Positions 22,061 through 35,243 of a stretch of 64,000 nucleotides of DNA are shown here, in pieces. Position numbers and translations under genes: made by a program. Position 1 is the stretch's first letter. Every line of letters starts with the position of its first letter. The stretch spans positions 61,689,824-61,753,823 of the forward strand of contig CM057232.1 in the NCBI GenBank assembly GCA_029891385.1, written 5' to 3'. Source of the stretch: Erythroxylum novogranatense. Taxonomy: Eukaryota > Streptophyta > Magnoliopsida > Malpighiales > Erythroxylaceae. A model generated the notes under the pieces. That model made no database searches and had not been told where the DNA came from. It saw nothing but the letters and a program-made list of their open reading frames with translations.

Positions 22061-23296
22061 TGAACTGCCCACTTCTGTTGCAGTCCTCTGTCCCATGGTC
22101 TCTGTCCTCCTCGGAGCTTGCATCTGGCCTCTCTCTTGTCGTGGAGGCTGAGGACACTCTCTGGCAATGTGTCCCTTCTCCCCACAGTTGAAGCAAGTTC
22201 CTGTCAATCTAAAGCACTCTCCTCTATGGGATCTCCCGTAGTGCTCACACTTCGGGATGAATGATCTATCTCCATCTCTCCTTCTACCGCTGCCCACCGT
22301 TGAGGCTTGGTGAGAAACAGTAGAAGTCCTCATCGGCCTAGGTCGGCTCGCACCACTGCTCCTCTCCTCTGGCTGAACAGTGAAGCTCCTAGCACTCCTG
22401 TCTGGCATAGGAGTACTAGTGCTACCTCCCCTCCTGGACTACTCTCTTCCCTTTCTCTTCTTGTTCACAACACTCTTGATATTCTCAATATTTTCTACAC
22501 TCAAAGCTGCCTCAACCAGCTGCTGGAAATCACAGAAGTTTTGCACTATAACTTTCTCTCTGATGGCCAAGTGCAGACCCGACTCAAACCGGCGACACCT
22601 AGCAGCCTCACTCAGCAGCAGATTTGAAGCATATCTCGCCAACTACGTGAACCGACACTCATACTCACTCACTGACATCTCCCTCTGAGTCAAACTGAGG
22701 AACTCCCTCTGCTTCTGCTGAATGTAAACCTCTGAAAAATACTTCTTCTTAAAAGCAGTCAAGAAATTCTGCCATGACAACCCGACTGACCTCATCTGAC
22801 TCCCTAGCACATTCTCCCACCAATGAAGAGCATCTCCCTGAAGCAAACTGGCAGCATAGATGACTCTCTCGTCATCCTCACACTCCATCTGATCCAGCAC
22901 CCTCTCGGTCTTCCTCAGCCAAATCTCGGCCTCTTTTGGATCTGATGTCCCAAAGAAATCAACTGCCCCATACTTTCTCAATCTTTCAAACCGTCTCCCT
23001 TCATTTGAAATTTTGAAAGGTAAGGTGTGGCATCCGCCCATAGCTTTGAACAAATGCCTGAGTGAACGCCTGGAATAGCCTCGGATCAAGAGAAGGCACT
23101 TGCTCCTGCGGAACAGACGACTCCTGAGTCGACGACGGAAGGGGCTCACTACCTAGCCCTACAGAAGCTCCTGCGGAACAGGCGACTCCTGAGTCGGCGA
23201 CGGAAGGGGCTCACTACCTAGCCCTACAGAAGCCTCAGCATTCCCTGGAGCTACTGACTCATCAGTCCTCTCCTCTTTAGTAGGAGAGTCAGGTGC
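22061..23296 (-). pseudogene. Chromovirus X gag, main part
   Basis: The capsid region contains DPKEAEIWLRKTERVLDQM and GDALHWWENV (retrotransposon gag domain). The nucleocapsid has a zinc knuckle CFNCGEKGHIARECP around 22160-22200. In-frame TAG stops occur at 22643-22645 and 22439-22441. A 65-bp tandem duplication (23102-23166 and 23167-23231) shifts the frame. The first 15 codons are separated from this part by copia B and lie at 42679-42723. Gag would form the particle. Confidence 0.85.
23102..23231. repeat. 65-bp tandem duplication in X gag
   Basis: Two copies of a block beginning GCTCCTGCGGAACAG start at 23102 and 23167, differing at a few bases. Because 65 is not a multiple of three, it breaks the gag frame. 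Confidence 0.9.
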
Positions 23297-23301
23297 AGTA
23301 G

Positions 23302-25130
23302 TTTTTGTTCCGGGACCTTCCCGAAAGCCAGGATCCATGTGTATATATAACAAACTCAAACCGAACGACCAAAGGAGACCGTCTCTAACGGTATCCATGC
23401 AGAGATCGGAGAACCTAACCGGGACAAACCCTTTGACCCGGGAATAGCTAGAACAAATTAAAGATTGCTAGATCTTACCTTTGTTCTATGAAGAGCTTGA
23501 AACCAATGATGATGGAAGATGAGAAGCTTAATGATCGATGGTGGTAGCTTGAAAGATAAAACTCCTTTTATCTTCCACCAAAAACCAACGAAGATGATAG
23601 CTTGTTCAAGCCTTAGGATTTTGAAACTCTTTCTTCAATCCACGATGATCATCCTCATTCAAAGAGAAGAAACTCTTTTCTTTTCTTCTTATTCAATAAG
23701 CCACCAACGATCATTCTTCTTCACTTTGCTATTTTGTCTTTTTGTCATTTATTAACTTGATGACTAAGCAAAGTAAAAGAACCTTCCTTTCTCCTTCTCA
23801 TCAATCCACGTATTCAACATATATATATATATATTAATTATTTAATTAATTAATCATATATATATGTGTATATATATTACTGAAGTGGTCCAGTCACACT
23901 GGGGTCGGTCCTACCGGGTCCCGGCATGGGAAAAACCTCCGGAAACTTTTTTCAGCAATATCGATGTCGCGATCTCATCGGGACATATCTCGATCTCATC
24001 GGGATCCATTTAATCCGATTGCTCTCCATATATTGGAACTCTGTCCAAAACTATTTTACGAGTTCTCCGAGACACTCTTATGCGTGTGACCCATTAGGTT
24101 CCCGGTTATGTTGGCCACTTAGATTAACACTTAATCTAAGCAAGTCATGAGCGGTATCTAGCAACACATCATGACCCCCAATTGACTGAAAAGTAATTGG
24201 TTTGACGAATGAATATCAATTCATCATGGACCATATCACGAACCTTTCCATAGACAATTACCGTGCAATTCGTCCTTTCACCATCCTATACCCCACTTGG
24301 TTATGAGTATGGGCAATGTGTCAACTCTCACTAGGTCGACTACGTCAAATCTAGTCCAGTGATTTCAGTTCTTGTCACGGGACTCATTACTTAATATTTC
24401 ACCAAGACACTCTTCACAACATACATACTCCGGCCAGAGATTTCTAAGTAATGACCCTGACAAGAGGCCATGGGTATCATCTTCTGCTATCACAGAAGTG
24501 GTGAATCCTCTATTGGCTACTCAATTACCTTCGAATACCTCAAACTGTACCCAAGCACCACCCTATGAGCGACCTCAGCAAAATGCAACAAGGAATGGAG
24601 TCAAAACGTAATCGGTATCAAGATATCCTTGAGCACCTCAAGTCTAAGGATACTTGCACCATTGCTATGATGAGATTATCACTGACATTAGAATAGGACA
24701 TCCATGTAATGATCTCATGGCAGGTCATCCAATGTACTTACTACCTCTAGTAAGCATCCACATCTCAACCATAAATATCTCATATTTACAGTTTCTAAGA
24801 TCCACTGCTTGATCAAATCAAGGAGCATGAGATGTACTAGTCTCTTCGGATTACCGATGTCCAGTCTCAGTAATCCTATAACTAGGGATAATTTAGATAC
24901 TGACATAATTGCACATGATAGGAATCTCAATAGTATGATCACATCATAATTTCCTTCATGTTATGTCATATATCATGGACTTCATTAATTTGCTTATAGA
25001 TCAATATCCGTTCATAAATAATGAACAGCAAGTTAATGAAATATGCCTTTCTTTATTTATTCATAAAGATTGTACACAAATTTGTACAAAATGCGCTAAA
25101 GGCGATTGCCTTCAGGGCACTACTCTAACA
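23302..25130 (-). repeat. Copia B 3' LTR (left, truncated)
   Basis: It matches 40855-42678 of the right LTR. It starts abruptly with TTTTTGTTCCGGG directly after the AGTAG duplication, so the terminal TGTAGG and the next 47 bases are gone. It ends CACTACTCTAACA and is followed by the polypurine tract complement ATCTCCCACTTGACC. Confidence 0.88.
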
Positions 25131-25144
25131 ATCTCCCACTTGAC

Positions 25145-25700
25145 CTAAAGCCAATCGCCTTGATATCTAATACCATAGGCGAGTACATGAGAATCAAAGT
25201 TCTCCTGTGACAATGGCTTTGTCAACGGATCTGCAATATTCTGCTCGGTGGGAATTATCTCGATCTGGACATCACCTCGTCCAATGATCTCCCTGATCAG
25301 ATGATATCTGCGGAGTACGTGTTTGGATCGTTGATGAGACCTTGGTTCTTTTGCCTGCGCAATAGCCCCATTGTTGTCACAATACAACTGTATGGGCCCA
25401 TCACTGCTAGGAACCACACCAAGTTTAGTAATGAATTTCTTGATCCAAATCGCTTTTGTCTTTTCGAGCGCGCAATGTACTCTACCTCGATCGTTGAATC
25501 GGCGATCGTCTCTTATTTGGAACTCTTTCAACTAAGCGCCTCATTGCTCGGTGTGAATCGTAACTTTGATTGGGATTTGGAATCATCCTTATCAGTTAGG
25601 CGGCATCTGTATACCTGCTCACTTGGAGATCTCCATCCCCATATATCAAGAAAATATCCTTAGTCCTTCATAAGTACTTAAGGATATTCTTGACAGCCAC
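25145..25700 (-). pseudogene. Copia B RNase H, C-terminal end of pol
   Basis: An open frame of 128 codons ends at the TAG at 25145-25147. It contains VPSSDGPIQLYCDNNGAIAQ, HQRSKHVLRRYHLIREII and IADPLTKPLSQENFDSHV. The upstream half (GYVFTLN region) is shifted out of frame near 25530. This is the best-preserved RNase H end of the three sister elements and a good reference for reading A and C. Confidence 0.85.
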
Positions 25701-26900
25701 CCAGTGACCCTCACCAGGATTCGATTAGTATCTGCTCGTAACACTTAGAGCATATGATACATCGGGTCTCGTACATAGCATAGCATACATGATAGATCCT
25801 ACCGCTGATGCATACGGGATCATATCCATGCGCATCCTCTCATCTTGTGTTTTAGGACACATAGATTTCGAGTGTTATCCCATGAGTCACGGAAGGTACC
25901 CTCTCTTGGATTGCTCCATGCTAAACCTCTTTAGCATCTTGTCTATGTCGTTGATTGTGAAAGACCAAGCAACGCTTTTGATCTATCTCTATAGATCCTT
26001 ATCCCAAGGGATATAAGTTGCTTCACCAAGATCTTTCATGGCAAATTATTTGGACAACCAAATCTTGGCTGATTGCAGCATAGAGACATCGTTTCCTAGT
26101 AATAATATGTCATCCACATATAGCACAAGGAATACGATTGCAGTCCCATTAACCTTCTTATACACACAGTATTCATCCGGATTTTGTGAGAAACCAAACT
26201 CTTTGATTACTTCATCAAAACGGATATTCCAACTCCTGGATGCTTGCTTCAATCCATAGATAGATTTATGAAGCTTGCATACCTTTTCGCCATCATAGGA
26301 GGTGAAGCCCTCAGGTTGTGTCATATACACATCCTCAGCTAGATTTCTATTTAGGAAAGCTGTCTTCACATCCATTTGTCATATCTCATAATCATAATGA
26401 GTGGCAATGGCTAGGAGTATTCTAATGGATTTAAGCATTGCTACTGGGCTGAAAGTCTCGTCGTAGTCAACCCCTTGTCTTTGACAAAAACCTTTAGCCA
26501 CAAGCCTTGCTTTATAGGTAATTACATTACCATCCATGTCGGTTTTCTTTTTGAAAACCCATTTACACCCTATTGGTTTGATTCCTTCGGGTGCCTCAAC
26601 CAAAGTCCATACTTGGTTTTCATACATGGAATCCATTTTAGCTTGCATGGCTTGAAGCCATTTCTGAGACTCTGAACTCTTCAGAACCTCTTCATAGGTG
26701 GTAGGCTCATCATCTTCTATGAGCGATACGTCATCCTGTTCATTCACGAGAATTCCATATCTCTCGGGAACAGAGCGTATCCTACGTGACCTACAAACTT
26801 CGTGTGTTGTAGAAGGTTGAACTGTTACTTCATCTGTATAAGTTACAGTTTCAGGTTCAGGCAGTTGATCTGCGTCTGTTCGAACATCCTGAACTTCTTC
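25701..26900 (-). pseudogene. Copia B reverse transcriptase
   Basis: The frame from 27197 down contains KWLQAMQAKMDSMYENQVWT, then the GCKWVFKKKTDMDG and LVAKGFCQRQGVDYDETFSP motifs. It then meets a TGA at 26376-26378 where relatives have tryptophan before QMDVKT. It continues in the same frame with SIYGLKQASRSWNIRFDEVI and the YVDD box at 26109-26120, ending near 26046. The stop is a TGG-to-TGA change. Downstream RT sequence (25700-26040) is recognisable but frameshifted. Confidence 0.87.
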
Positions 26901-28250
26901 AAGCTCAATTTTGCTCCCACTGTCTTCCTGTAAAAGAAACTCTTTCTCTAAAAAGACAGCATGCTTCGAAATAAACACCTTTTGCTCTTCAGTAAGGTAG
27001 AACTGATATCCCATTGTTTCTTTAGGATATCCTACGAACAAACACTTGTCAGATTTTGCATCAAGTTTATCTGACTGAGTCCGCTTCACATAAGCAGGAC
27101 AGCCCCAAACTTTCAAATGAGTAAGATAGGGTCTTTTGTTAGTCCACATCTCATATGGAGTAACATCAACTGTCTTTGATGGAACTCTGTTTAGCAAGTA
27201 AACAGCTGTCTCGATTGCATACCCCCAAAAGGATTTTGGTAACTTTGCAAAGCCATCATTGATCGTACCATGTCTAACAAGGTTCGATTTCTCCTTTCTG
27301 CCACACCATTATCTTTGTGGTGTGTAAGGAGGAGTCCATTGAGATAAAATCCATTATCTCTCGAGATAATCCAAAACTCTTGGTCTAAGTATTCCTCACC
27401 ACGATCAGATCGTAATGTCTTGATACTTTTCCCAAGTTGGTTTTCTACTTCATTTTTGAATTGTTTGAACTTTTCAAATGCTTCAGATTTGTATCTCATC
27501 AGATACCAGTACCCATATCGAGAATAATCATCGATTAAGGTAATGAAGTAAAGAGAACCACTTCGGCATGGATGGACATCGGACCACATACATCCAATGT
27601 ATTAGGTCTAATACTCCATCGCTCGTTCACCCTTTCCCTTAAAGGGTAACTTAGTCATCTTGCCTAATAAACAAGATTCGCATATGTCATATGATTCATA
27701 ATCAAATGACCCTAAACTACCACTCTTATGGAGCTTAGCTGTCGTCTCTCATTTATATGGCCATGCACAATGCCATAAGTAAGTTGATTTTAAATTATCT
27801 CGTTTATGTCTTTTCGTGTCATTAACATTCATAATTGGATGTGACATATCTAATATGTAAATTCCATTGCATAAAGTACCAGCACCATAAAGCATTCCAT
27901 TCAAACTAATAGAACAACCATTGTTACTAAAAGTCAAATGGAAACCATTTCTATTTAAACAAGAAAGATAATATGTTCTTTGTTAATACAGGTACAAAAT
28001 AACAAACATCCAATTTAATTACAAGCCCAAATGGGGAGTGACAAAAATAAGTGCTACGGCTAATGCAAAGAACTTTGCTCCATTTCCCACACGCAGTCTA
28101 TCTCTCCTTCATGAGGTTGTCTCGTCCACGAGGCCCTCATATATCATTTCATATGTGTGAGCCACAACCGTATCTAATACCCATATGTTATGATCGAAAC
28201 AATGTAACCTTAATGACAAACATACTGAAGAAGTCGAGGCATCGATGCCT
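26901..28250 (-). pseudogene. Copia B protease and integrase
   Basis: Integrase core motifs are DVHPCRSGSLYFITLIDDYS, TLRSDRGEEYLDQEF and AERRNRTLLDMV at 27589-27191, shifted relative to the downstream CPAYVKRTQSDKL region. The pre-integrase part around 27937-27749 reads ILDMSHPIMNVNDTKRHKRD and ends near the HHCC motif, which is damaged. The protease region at 27950-28250 is only partly readable (the complement of a GCGGCTCACACATATG-like stretch). It would process and integrate if intact; here it is not. Confidence 0.8.
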
Positions 28251-28279
28251 TCTTCGCTTCAGTTCCTCCAGATAGACTT

Positions 28280-29046
28280 TATAGCCCGCTTGGGTGACCG
28301 ATCTTGCCATAATGGAAGCAAGTTCCTTTTGGTGCAGTCTCTTTGGTTTTCTTCTTGGCTATACTTCCTTTTGGTTTCTTAGACCTTTTCTTCTTCTTTT
28401 CTTTTCTTTGAACCAGAAGAAGAGTCCACCATCAGCACTTGCTTGCTATCCTTCTTGATAGCTTGTTTCATTGCTCGAAAGGCGATTGATCAACTCGAGG
28501 ATTGTTGTGGATACTTGGTTCATCCGATAGTTTAACACAAACTGTGAATAACTATCAGACAATCCAACCAAAATTAAGTCAATACTTAATTCATAATCCA
28601 TGACAAAACCTAAGACGGCCAATCTCTCAATATACCCATTCATCTTGGTGCATCTTGCATCGCAGATGAACCTGGAGTCATCTTAGTAGTGAAGAGTAGC
28701 CTCGAGGTCTCGAACCTTTCAGACCGAGCTTGCTCATCAAATAGCTCCCTAAGATGAAACACTATGGTATGAGCATCCATAGACTCATGCTTTATACGCA
28801 GCTCGGTGACATCGAGGCAAGCATGATGCGGTAGCCATGTCACCGCTCTTTAAGATGCTTTCGATATGCTTTCTGATCCTCATCAGAAGCATCAGCATAG
28901 GGTGGATCAGGAAGTGGAACATCTAGGATATATCCCAGTTCCTCAGACCTGAGAACAATTCTCAGATTTCTCAGCCAATCGAGAAAATTTGGTCCAGTTA
29001 ACTTGTTGGATTCTATAAGCGAGCGCAAGTTCACACTTGAAGTCAT
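28280..29046 (-). pseudogene. Copia B gag
   Basis: The start ATG at 29046 gives MTSSVNLRSLIESNKLTGPN; an in-frame ATG two codons upstream (29052) is also possible. The capsid segments GYILDVPLPDPPYADASDED and HESMDAHTIVFHLRELFDEQ and the MNQVSTTILELINRL region lie in three successive frames, with shifts near 28840 and 28640. A degraded zinc knuckle (CFHYGKIGH) lies near 28320. Unlike A, the glycine codon at position 17 is intact. Confidence 0.83.
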
Positions 29047-29234
29047 CTTCAATAACCTAAAGGGAAAGAGAGAAAGAATGTTAGAATAGGAATAGATGCA
29101 TAATCATAAGGACTTGCATGATATGCATATGGCTCCCACTAGTTTCATAGAATCCATAACCCTCAGTACGAATCCAAGAAACATTATGACAAAATGTCCT
29201 AGTAGGTCGATATCCGACATTCCTAAAAATGACC

Positions 29235-29248
29235 TTGGGTTTGCCCAA
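29235..29248 (-). repeat. Leader hairpin copy of copia B
   Basis: TTGGGTTTGCCCAA. Its sister copies in the same leader now lie on the other side of copia C at 39002-39015, 39186-39199 (TTGAGTTTGCTCAA) and 39284-39297. Confidence 0.85.
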
Positions 29249-29325
29249 CAAGCCACCTTAGTTCAAGCGGTAGGTATCGGTCATACCAATTGCATCATAG
29301 ATAGATATTCGACATTCCTAAAATC

Positions 29326-31168
29326 TGTAGGAAAATCCCGGGATGGACATCACATGCCCAGGGTGCGGAATTAAAATTTTTTAAGTCCCGGGACATTCCC
29401 GAAAGCCAGGATCCATGTGTATGTATACACAATCAAACCATAACGACCAAAGTAGACCGTCTCTAACGGTATCCACGCAGAGGTCGGAAAACCTAACCGG
29501 GACAAACTCTTTTGACCCGGGAATAGCTAGACCAAAGAAAAGTGTGCTAGCACTAACCTTAGCCTTGGAGAGCAAGAGAGATGATCTTGGTGGAACCTTG
29601 GAGAAGAAGAAGCAATCTTGAATGGAAGATGATGAAGAAGATGGAAAAACCAAGTTTTAAGGCTTAACCATTAAGCCATCGATTTTCTCCTTCCATCAAC
29701 CGTGCAAGCCTCTTCCTCTAGCCTTCTTATATATGTTTTAACACTTAAAACACAATGAAAAAGCTTGGTGTAGAGTGTTCCACGTATAAGGCATAAAATG
29801 CCTTAATTTGTGTAATAATCATTAACTTTGACTTTTCAAAGTTAATAAAGCTTCCTCTCCATTTTGGTTCCACGAAATCAACATATATATATATAATTAA
29901 TTAATTATTTACTTAATTAATTAATATATATAATTCTTGAAGTGGTCGATCAAGCTGGGTCGGTCCTACCACTTATCGGGGCCCGTGGCGAAAACTCACC
30001 TGAAACGGTTTTCAGCAATGTCGATGTCGCGATCACATCGGGACATATCCCAATCTCATCGGGATCCATTTAATCCTATTACTCTCCAGATATCGGATCT
30101 CTGTCCGAAACTATTTTACAGATTCTCAAGTCACTCTAATGCGTGTGACCCATTAGGTTCCGGTTATGTTGGCCACTTAGATTAACACTTAATCTGAGCA
30201 AGTCATGAGCGGTATCTAGCAACACATCATGACCCCAATTGACCGGAAAGTAATTGGTTTGACTAATGAAACCATATCACGAACCCTTCCATAGACAATT
30301 CTGCAATTCGTCCCTTTCACCATGCTATACCCCACTTGGTTTGAGTATGGGCAATGTGTCAACTCTTACTAGGCCGATTAAATCAAATCTAGTCCAAGTG
30401 TAATAAGATCTCGTCCTAGGACTCATTACTTTATATGTCCATGAAGACCCTCTTCATGACATATGTATCTTTCGGCGCCGAGACTTCAAAGTAATGATCA
30501 CGATAAGAGGCTATGGGTATCTCTTACGCTATCACGTAGTGGTGAATCCTCTATTGGCTACTCAATTACCTTGAATACCTCAAGCTATACCCAATCACCA
30601 CCCTATGAGCGACCTCGAAAGGCAACAAGGAATGGAGTCAAAATGCGAATCAAGATCAAGATATCCTCGAGTACCTCAAGTCTAAGGATACTTGCACCAT
30701 TGCTATGATGAGATTATCACCGACATTTGAATAGTACATCCATGTGATGATCTCATGGCAGGTCATCAATGTACTTACTACCACTAGTAAGCATCCACAT
30801 GTCAAATCTAAATATCTCAATATTTACGGTTATGCGAGATCCACCGCTTGATCCAATCAAGACATTTGACATGTGCTAGTCTATCCGGATTAACGATGTC
30901 GGTCTCGTTAATCCTATGACTAGGATAATTTGAATCTTGACATAATTGCACATGATAGGAATCTCGGTAGTATGATCACATCATAATTTCCTTCATGCTA
31001 TGTCATATATCATGGACTTCATAAATTTGATTAAAGATCACTATCAATTCATAATAAAATGAATATCAAATAAATGAAAATGCCTTTGCTTTATTTATTC
31101 ATAACGTCTATACATGACTATGAACAAAATGCGCTAAAGGGATTGCCTTTAGGGCCTTATTTCTAACA
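29326..31168 (-). repeat. Copia C 3' LTR (left)
   Basis: It matches the right LTR at 37149-38993, including the AT hairpin at about 29882-29935. Differences cluster at CAG/CTG-type sites and near the end (CCTTATTTCTAACA against CACTACTCTAACA). The complement of the polypurine tract, ACCTCCCACTTGACC, follows at 31169. Confidence 0.9.
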
Positions 31169-31182
31169 ACCTCCCACTTGAC

Positions 31183-31985
31183 CTAAAGCCAATCGCCTTG
31201 GTATCTAATACCATAGCGAGTACATGAGAATCAAAATTCTTACGTGACAATGGCTTTGTCAGCGGATCGGCAATAATACGCTTTCTGTAGAATTCTCTCT
31301 ATCGGGACATCACCTCGAGCAATGATCTCCCGAATCAAATGGTATCGGCGAGTACGTGTTTGGATCGTTGATGAGACCTTGGTTCTTTCGCTGCTGTGAA
31401 TAGCTCCATTGTTGTCACAATACAACCGAATGGGTCCATCACAAATAGGAACCACACCAAGTTCGATAATGAACTTCTTGATCCAACGGCTTCCTTTTTG
31501 CATCCGATCTGCAATGTACTCTGCCTCGGCCGTTGAATCGCGATCGTCTCTTTCTTGGAACTCTTCCAACCGACCGCTCCGCCATTTAGTGTGAAAACGT
31601 AACTTTGATTGGGACTCGAGTCGTCCTTATCAGTTGAAAATGGCATCTGTATGCCGCTCACTTGAGATTTCCATCTCCATATATCGAAAACATCCTTAGT
31701 TCTTCGCAAGTACTTAAGGATATTCTTGATACCACCCATGACCCTCACGGGATCCGATTGGTATCTGCTCGTAACACTTAGAGCATATGATACATCGGGT
31801 CTCGTCATATAGCATTATGCGTATATATAGATCCTACTGCAGACGCATATGGGATCATATTCATACGCATCCTCTCGTCCTGTGTCCGAGGACACATAGA
31901 CTTCGAGAGTGTTATCCCATGAGTAATGGGAAGAAACCCTCTCTTGGATTGCTCCATGCTAAACCTCTTTAGCACCTTGTCTATG
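31183..31985 (-). pseudogene. Copia C RNase H end of pol
   Basis: Fragments read MTRPDVSYALSVTSRYQSDP, YVFTLNGGAVGWKSS and KKFIIELGVVPICDGPIRLY, with the pol stop at 31183-31185. At least three frame changes occur. Comparison with B shows repeated loss of one base where B has CTG or CAG, for example TATCGGCGAGTACG in C against TATCTGCGGAGTACG in B. Confidence 0.8.
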
Positions 31986-32840
31986 TCGTTGACCGTGAAA
32001 GACCAAGCAACCTCTTAGATCTATCTCTATAAATCTTTATCCCAGGATATAAGTTGCTTCTCCAAGGTCTTTCATGGCAAAGTGTTTGGACAACCAAACT
32101 TTTCTTGATTGCAGCATTGAGACATCGTTTCCTAGCAACAATATGTCATCTACATATAACACAAGGAATACGATTGCAGTTCCATTAACCTTCTTGTACA
32201 CACGGTGTTCATCCGGATTTTGTGAGAAACCAAACTCTTTGATCGTCTCATCAAAACGGATATTCCAACTCTGGATGCTTGCTTCAATCCATAAATGGAT
32301 TTACGAAGCTTGCATACTTTTTCGCCATCATCGAAATGAAGCCCTCGAGTTGTGTCATGTACACATCCTCGGCGATTTCCATTCGGAAAGCGTCTTCACA
32401 TCCATTGCCATATCTCATAATCATAATGGCGGCAATGGCTGGGAGTATCTAATGGATTTAAGCATTGCCCTTTGATGAAGGTCTCGTCATAGTCAACTCC
32501 TTGTCTTTGACGAAAGCCTTTAACCACTAGCCTCGCTTTATAGGTAATCACATTACCATCCATATCGATTTTCTTCTTGAAAACCCATTTGCACCTATAG
32601 GTTTTATCCTTCAGGTGCATCAACCAAAGTCCATACTTGGTTTTCATACATGGAATCCATTTGATTTCATGGCACGAAGCCATTTTTCGATTACGAACTC
32701 TTCGAACCTCTTCATAGGTGGTAGGCTCATCATCCTCTATGAGCAATCGTCATTCTGTTCACTCACGAAATCCATATCTCTAGGGAACAGGCGTATCCTA
32801 CTTGACCTACGAGTTTAGTGTAAAGTAGAAGGTTGAGCTG
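31986..32840 (-). pseudogene. Copia C reverse transcriptase
   Basis: The YVDD box is at 32145-32156, the complement of the GTCATCTACATA stretch. Upstream, CKWVFKKKIDMDGNVITYKA and RQRQGVDYDETF are visible at 32746-32396. The region with the expected FLNG and KQASRSWN motifs is broken by short deletions. The enzyme would copy element RNA but is not readable as one frame. Confidence 0.8.
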
Positions 32841-34265
32841 TTACCTCATCTCATATGAGTCACGGTTTGAGTTCGAGCGATTGATCTGCGTCGTCCGAGC
32901 ATCTTGAACTTCTTCAAGCTCAATTTTGCTCCCACTGTCTTCTTGTAAAAGAAACTCTTTCTCTAAAAAGACAGCATGCATCGAAACAAACACCTTTTGT
33001 TCCTCAGCATTGTAGAATTGATATCCTCTTGTTTCTTTAGGATATCCTACGAACAAACACTTGTCAGATTTTGCTTCAAGCTTATCTGACTTTGTCCGCT
33101 TCACATAAGCAGGACTACCCCATACTTTCAAATAAGAAAGATAAGGTTTCTTGTTAGTCCACATCTCATATGGAGTAACATCAACTGTCTTTGATGGAAC
33201 TCTGTTTAACAAGTAAACAGCTGTCTCAAGTGCATATCCCCAAAAGGATTTTGGTAACTGTGCAAAGCCCATCATAGATCGAACCATGTCCAACAAGGTT
33301 CGATTTCTCCTTTCTGCCACACCATTATGCTGTGGTGTGTAGGGAGGAGTCCACTGAGATAAAATCCCATTATCTCTGAGATAATCCAAAAACTCTTGGT
33401 CTAAGTATTCACCACCACGATCGGATCGTAATGTTTTCATACTTTTACCAAGTTGTTTTCTACTTCATTTCTGAATTGTTTGAACTTTTCAAGCGCTTGA
33501 TTGTATCTCATTAGATACTGAGATACCCATATCGAGAATAATCATCGATGAAGGTAATGAAGTAACAACAACCATTTACGCATGGATGGACATCGGACCA
33601 CATACATCCGAATGTATTAGGTCTAATAATCCAATCGCTCGTTCACCCTTTCCTTAAAGGTAACTTAGTCATCTTGCCTAATAAACAAGATTCACATGTG
33701 TCATATGATTCATAATCAAATGACCTAAACTTCCACTCTTGTGGAGTTTAGCGATCGTCTCTCATTTATATGGCCAGGCGACAATGCCATAAATAAGTTG
33801 ATTTTAAATTATCTCTTTTATGTCTTTTAGCGTCATTGACATTCATAACCGGATGTGACATATCTAATATGTATATTCCATTGCATAATGTACCAGTACC
33901 ATAAAGCATTCCATTTGAGCTAATAGAACAACCATTGTTACCAAAAGACAAATGGAAACCAAATCTATTTAAACAAGAAATGCATAATATGTTCTTTGTT
34001 ATCACGGGTACAAAATAACAATCATCCAAGTTAAGTACAAGCCCACTGGGGAGTGTCAAAATATAAGTCCCTACGGCTAATGCAGCAACTCTTGCTCCAT
34101 TGCCAACACGCAGGTCCATTTCTCCCTTTATGAACTGCTTATTGTCCCTGAGGCCCTGCATATCATTGCATATGTGTGAGCCACAACCGGTATCTAATAC
34201 CCATATGTTATGATCAGAAACAGTATTAACCTCAATGACAAACATACCTGAAGAAGTCGAGGCAG
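32841..34265 (-). pseudogene. Copia C protease and integrase
   Basis: The protease site VLDTGCGSHICNDMQGLRDN is intact within an open frame at 34245-33766 that also holds the NGARVAALAVGTY and GTLCNGIYILDMSHP segments. The integrase core at 33440-32841 reads TLRSDRGGEYLDQEFLDYLR, QHNGVAERRNRTLLDMVRS and LPKSFWGYALETAVYLLNRV without a stop. The part between them, holding the HHCC motif and the first catalytic aspartate, is frameshifted. This is the best protease among the three copies. Confidence 0.85.
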
Positions 34266-35059
34266 CTGATGCCTTCTTACGCTTGATTGTTCGGATAGAC
34301 TTTGCGATTCGCCTCGATGACCGATCTTACATGATGGAAGCAGTACCTTTTAGTGCGATCTCTTTGGTCTTCTTCTTGCCTTTATTGCACTTCCTTTGAC
34401 GACGAGCCTTTTTCTTCTTCTGTTTCCTTTTCTTGGAAGCGGAGGAAGACGAATCCACCAATAGCAACGCTTGCTATCTTGCTTGACGACTTGTTCTGCA
34501 TTGTCTTGAGCATGTTGATCGGCTCGGGGAATTGTGGAGGATATTTGGTTCATCCGATAGTTCAACCTGGCTGTGAATAACTATCGATAAGCCAACAAGA
34601 ATCAAGTCTATACTTAACTCAATCCATCACAAAACCTAAGGCGCCAACCTCTCAATATAGCCATTCATCTTTAATGCATATTGCCTCGCAGATGAACCAG
34701 AGTCATCTTCGTTGTAAAGAGCAATCTTGAGGTCTCGAACTGTTCGGACCGAGCTTGCTCATCAAACAACTCTAGTAGATGAAACACTATCGTATGAGCA
34801 TCCATAGACTCGTCTTTGCTTTTGCAGCTCGGTGACATCGATGCAAGCATAATGCATGTGGCTATGTCACCGCTTTGAGATGCTTACGATATGCCTTCGA
34901 TCATCATCGAAGCTCCTTGAGAAGTGGATCGAGGCGGAAAATCAAGGATGTATCCAAGATCCTCGATCGAGAACAATTCTCGATTTCGCACCGATCGAAA
35001 ATTCGGTCCGATTAATTTGTTTGTATCCATAAGTGGCGTAGATTCACACTAGTCGACAT
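34266..35059 (-). pseudogene. Copia C gag
   Basis: The start ATG at 35057-35059 gives MSTSVNLRHLW, then the frame drifts. Recognisable parts include the complement of the ESMDAHTIVFHL region near 34800 and a lysine/arginine-rich nucleocapsid region near 34350-34430. No intact zinc knuckle is seen. Frame breaks are very frequent, more than expected for a copy with such similar LTRs. Confidence 0.72.
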
Positions 35060-35243
35060 CTTGAATCAACCTAAACATAGAGAAAGGAAGTTAGAATAGA
35101 ATTAAATGTATGATCATAAGGACTTAAATGACATACATATGGCTCCCACTAGTTTCAATAGAATCCATAACCCTCATCATGAATCCAAGAAACAAAATGG
35201 CACAATGTCTGGTGGGTCGATATCAACATTGCTAAGAATGACC

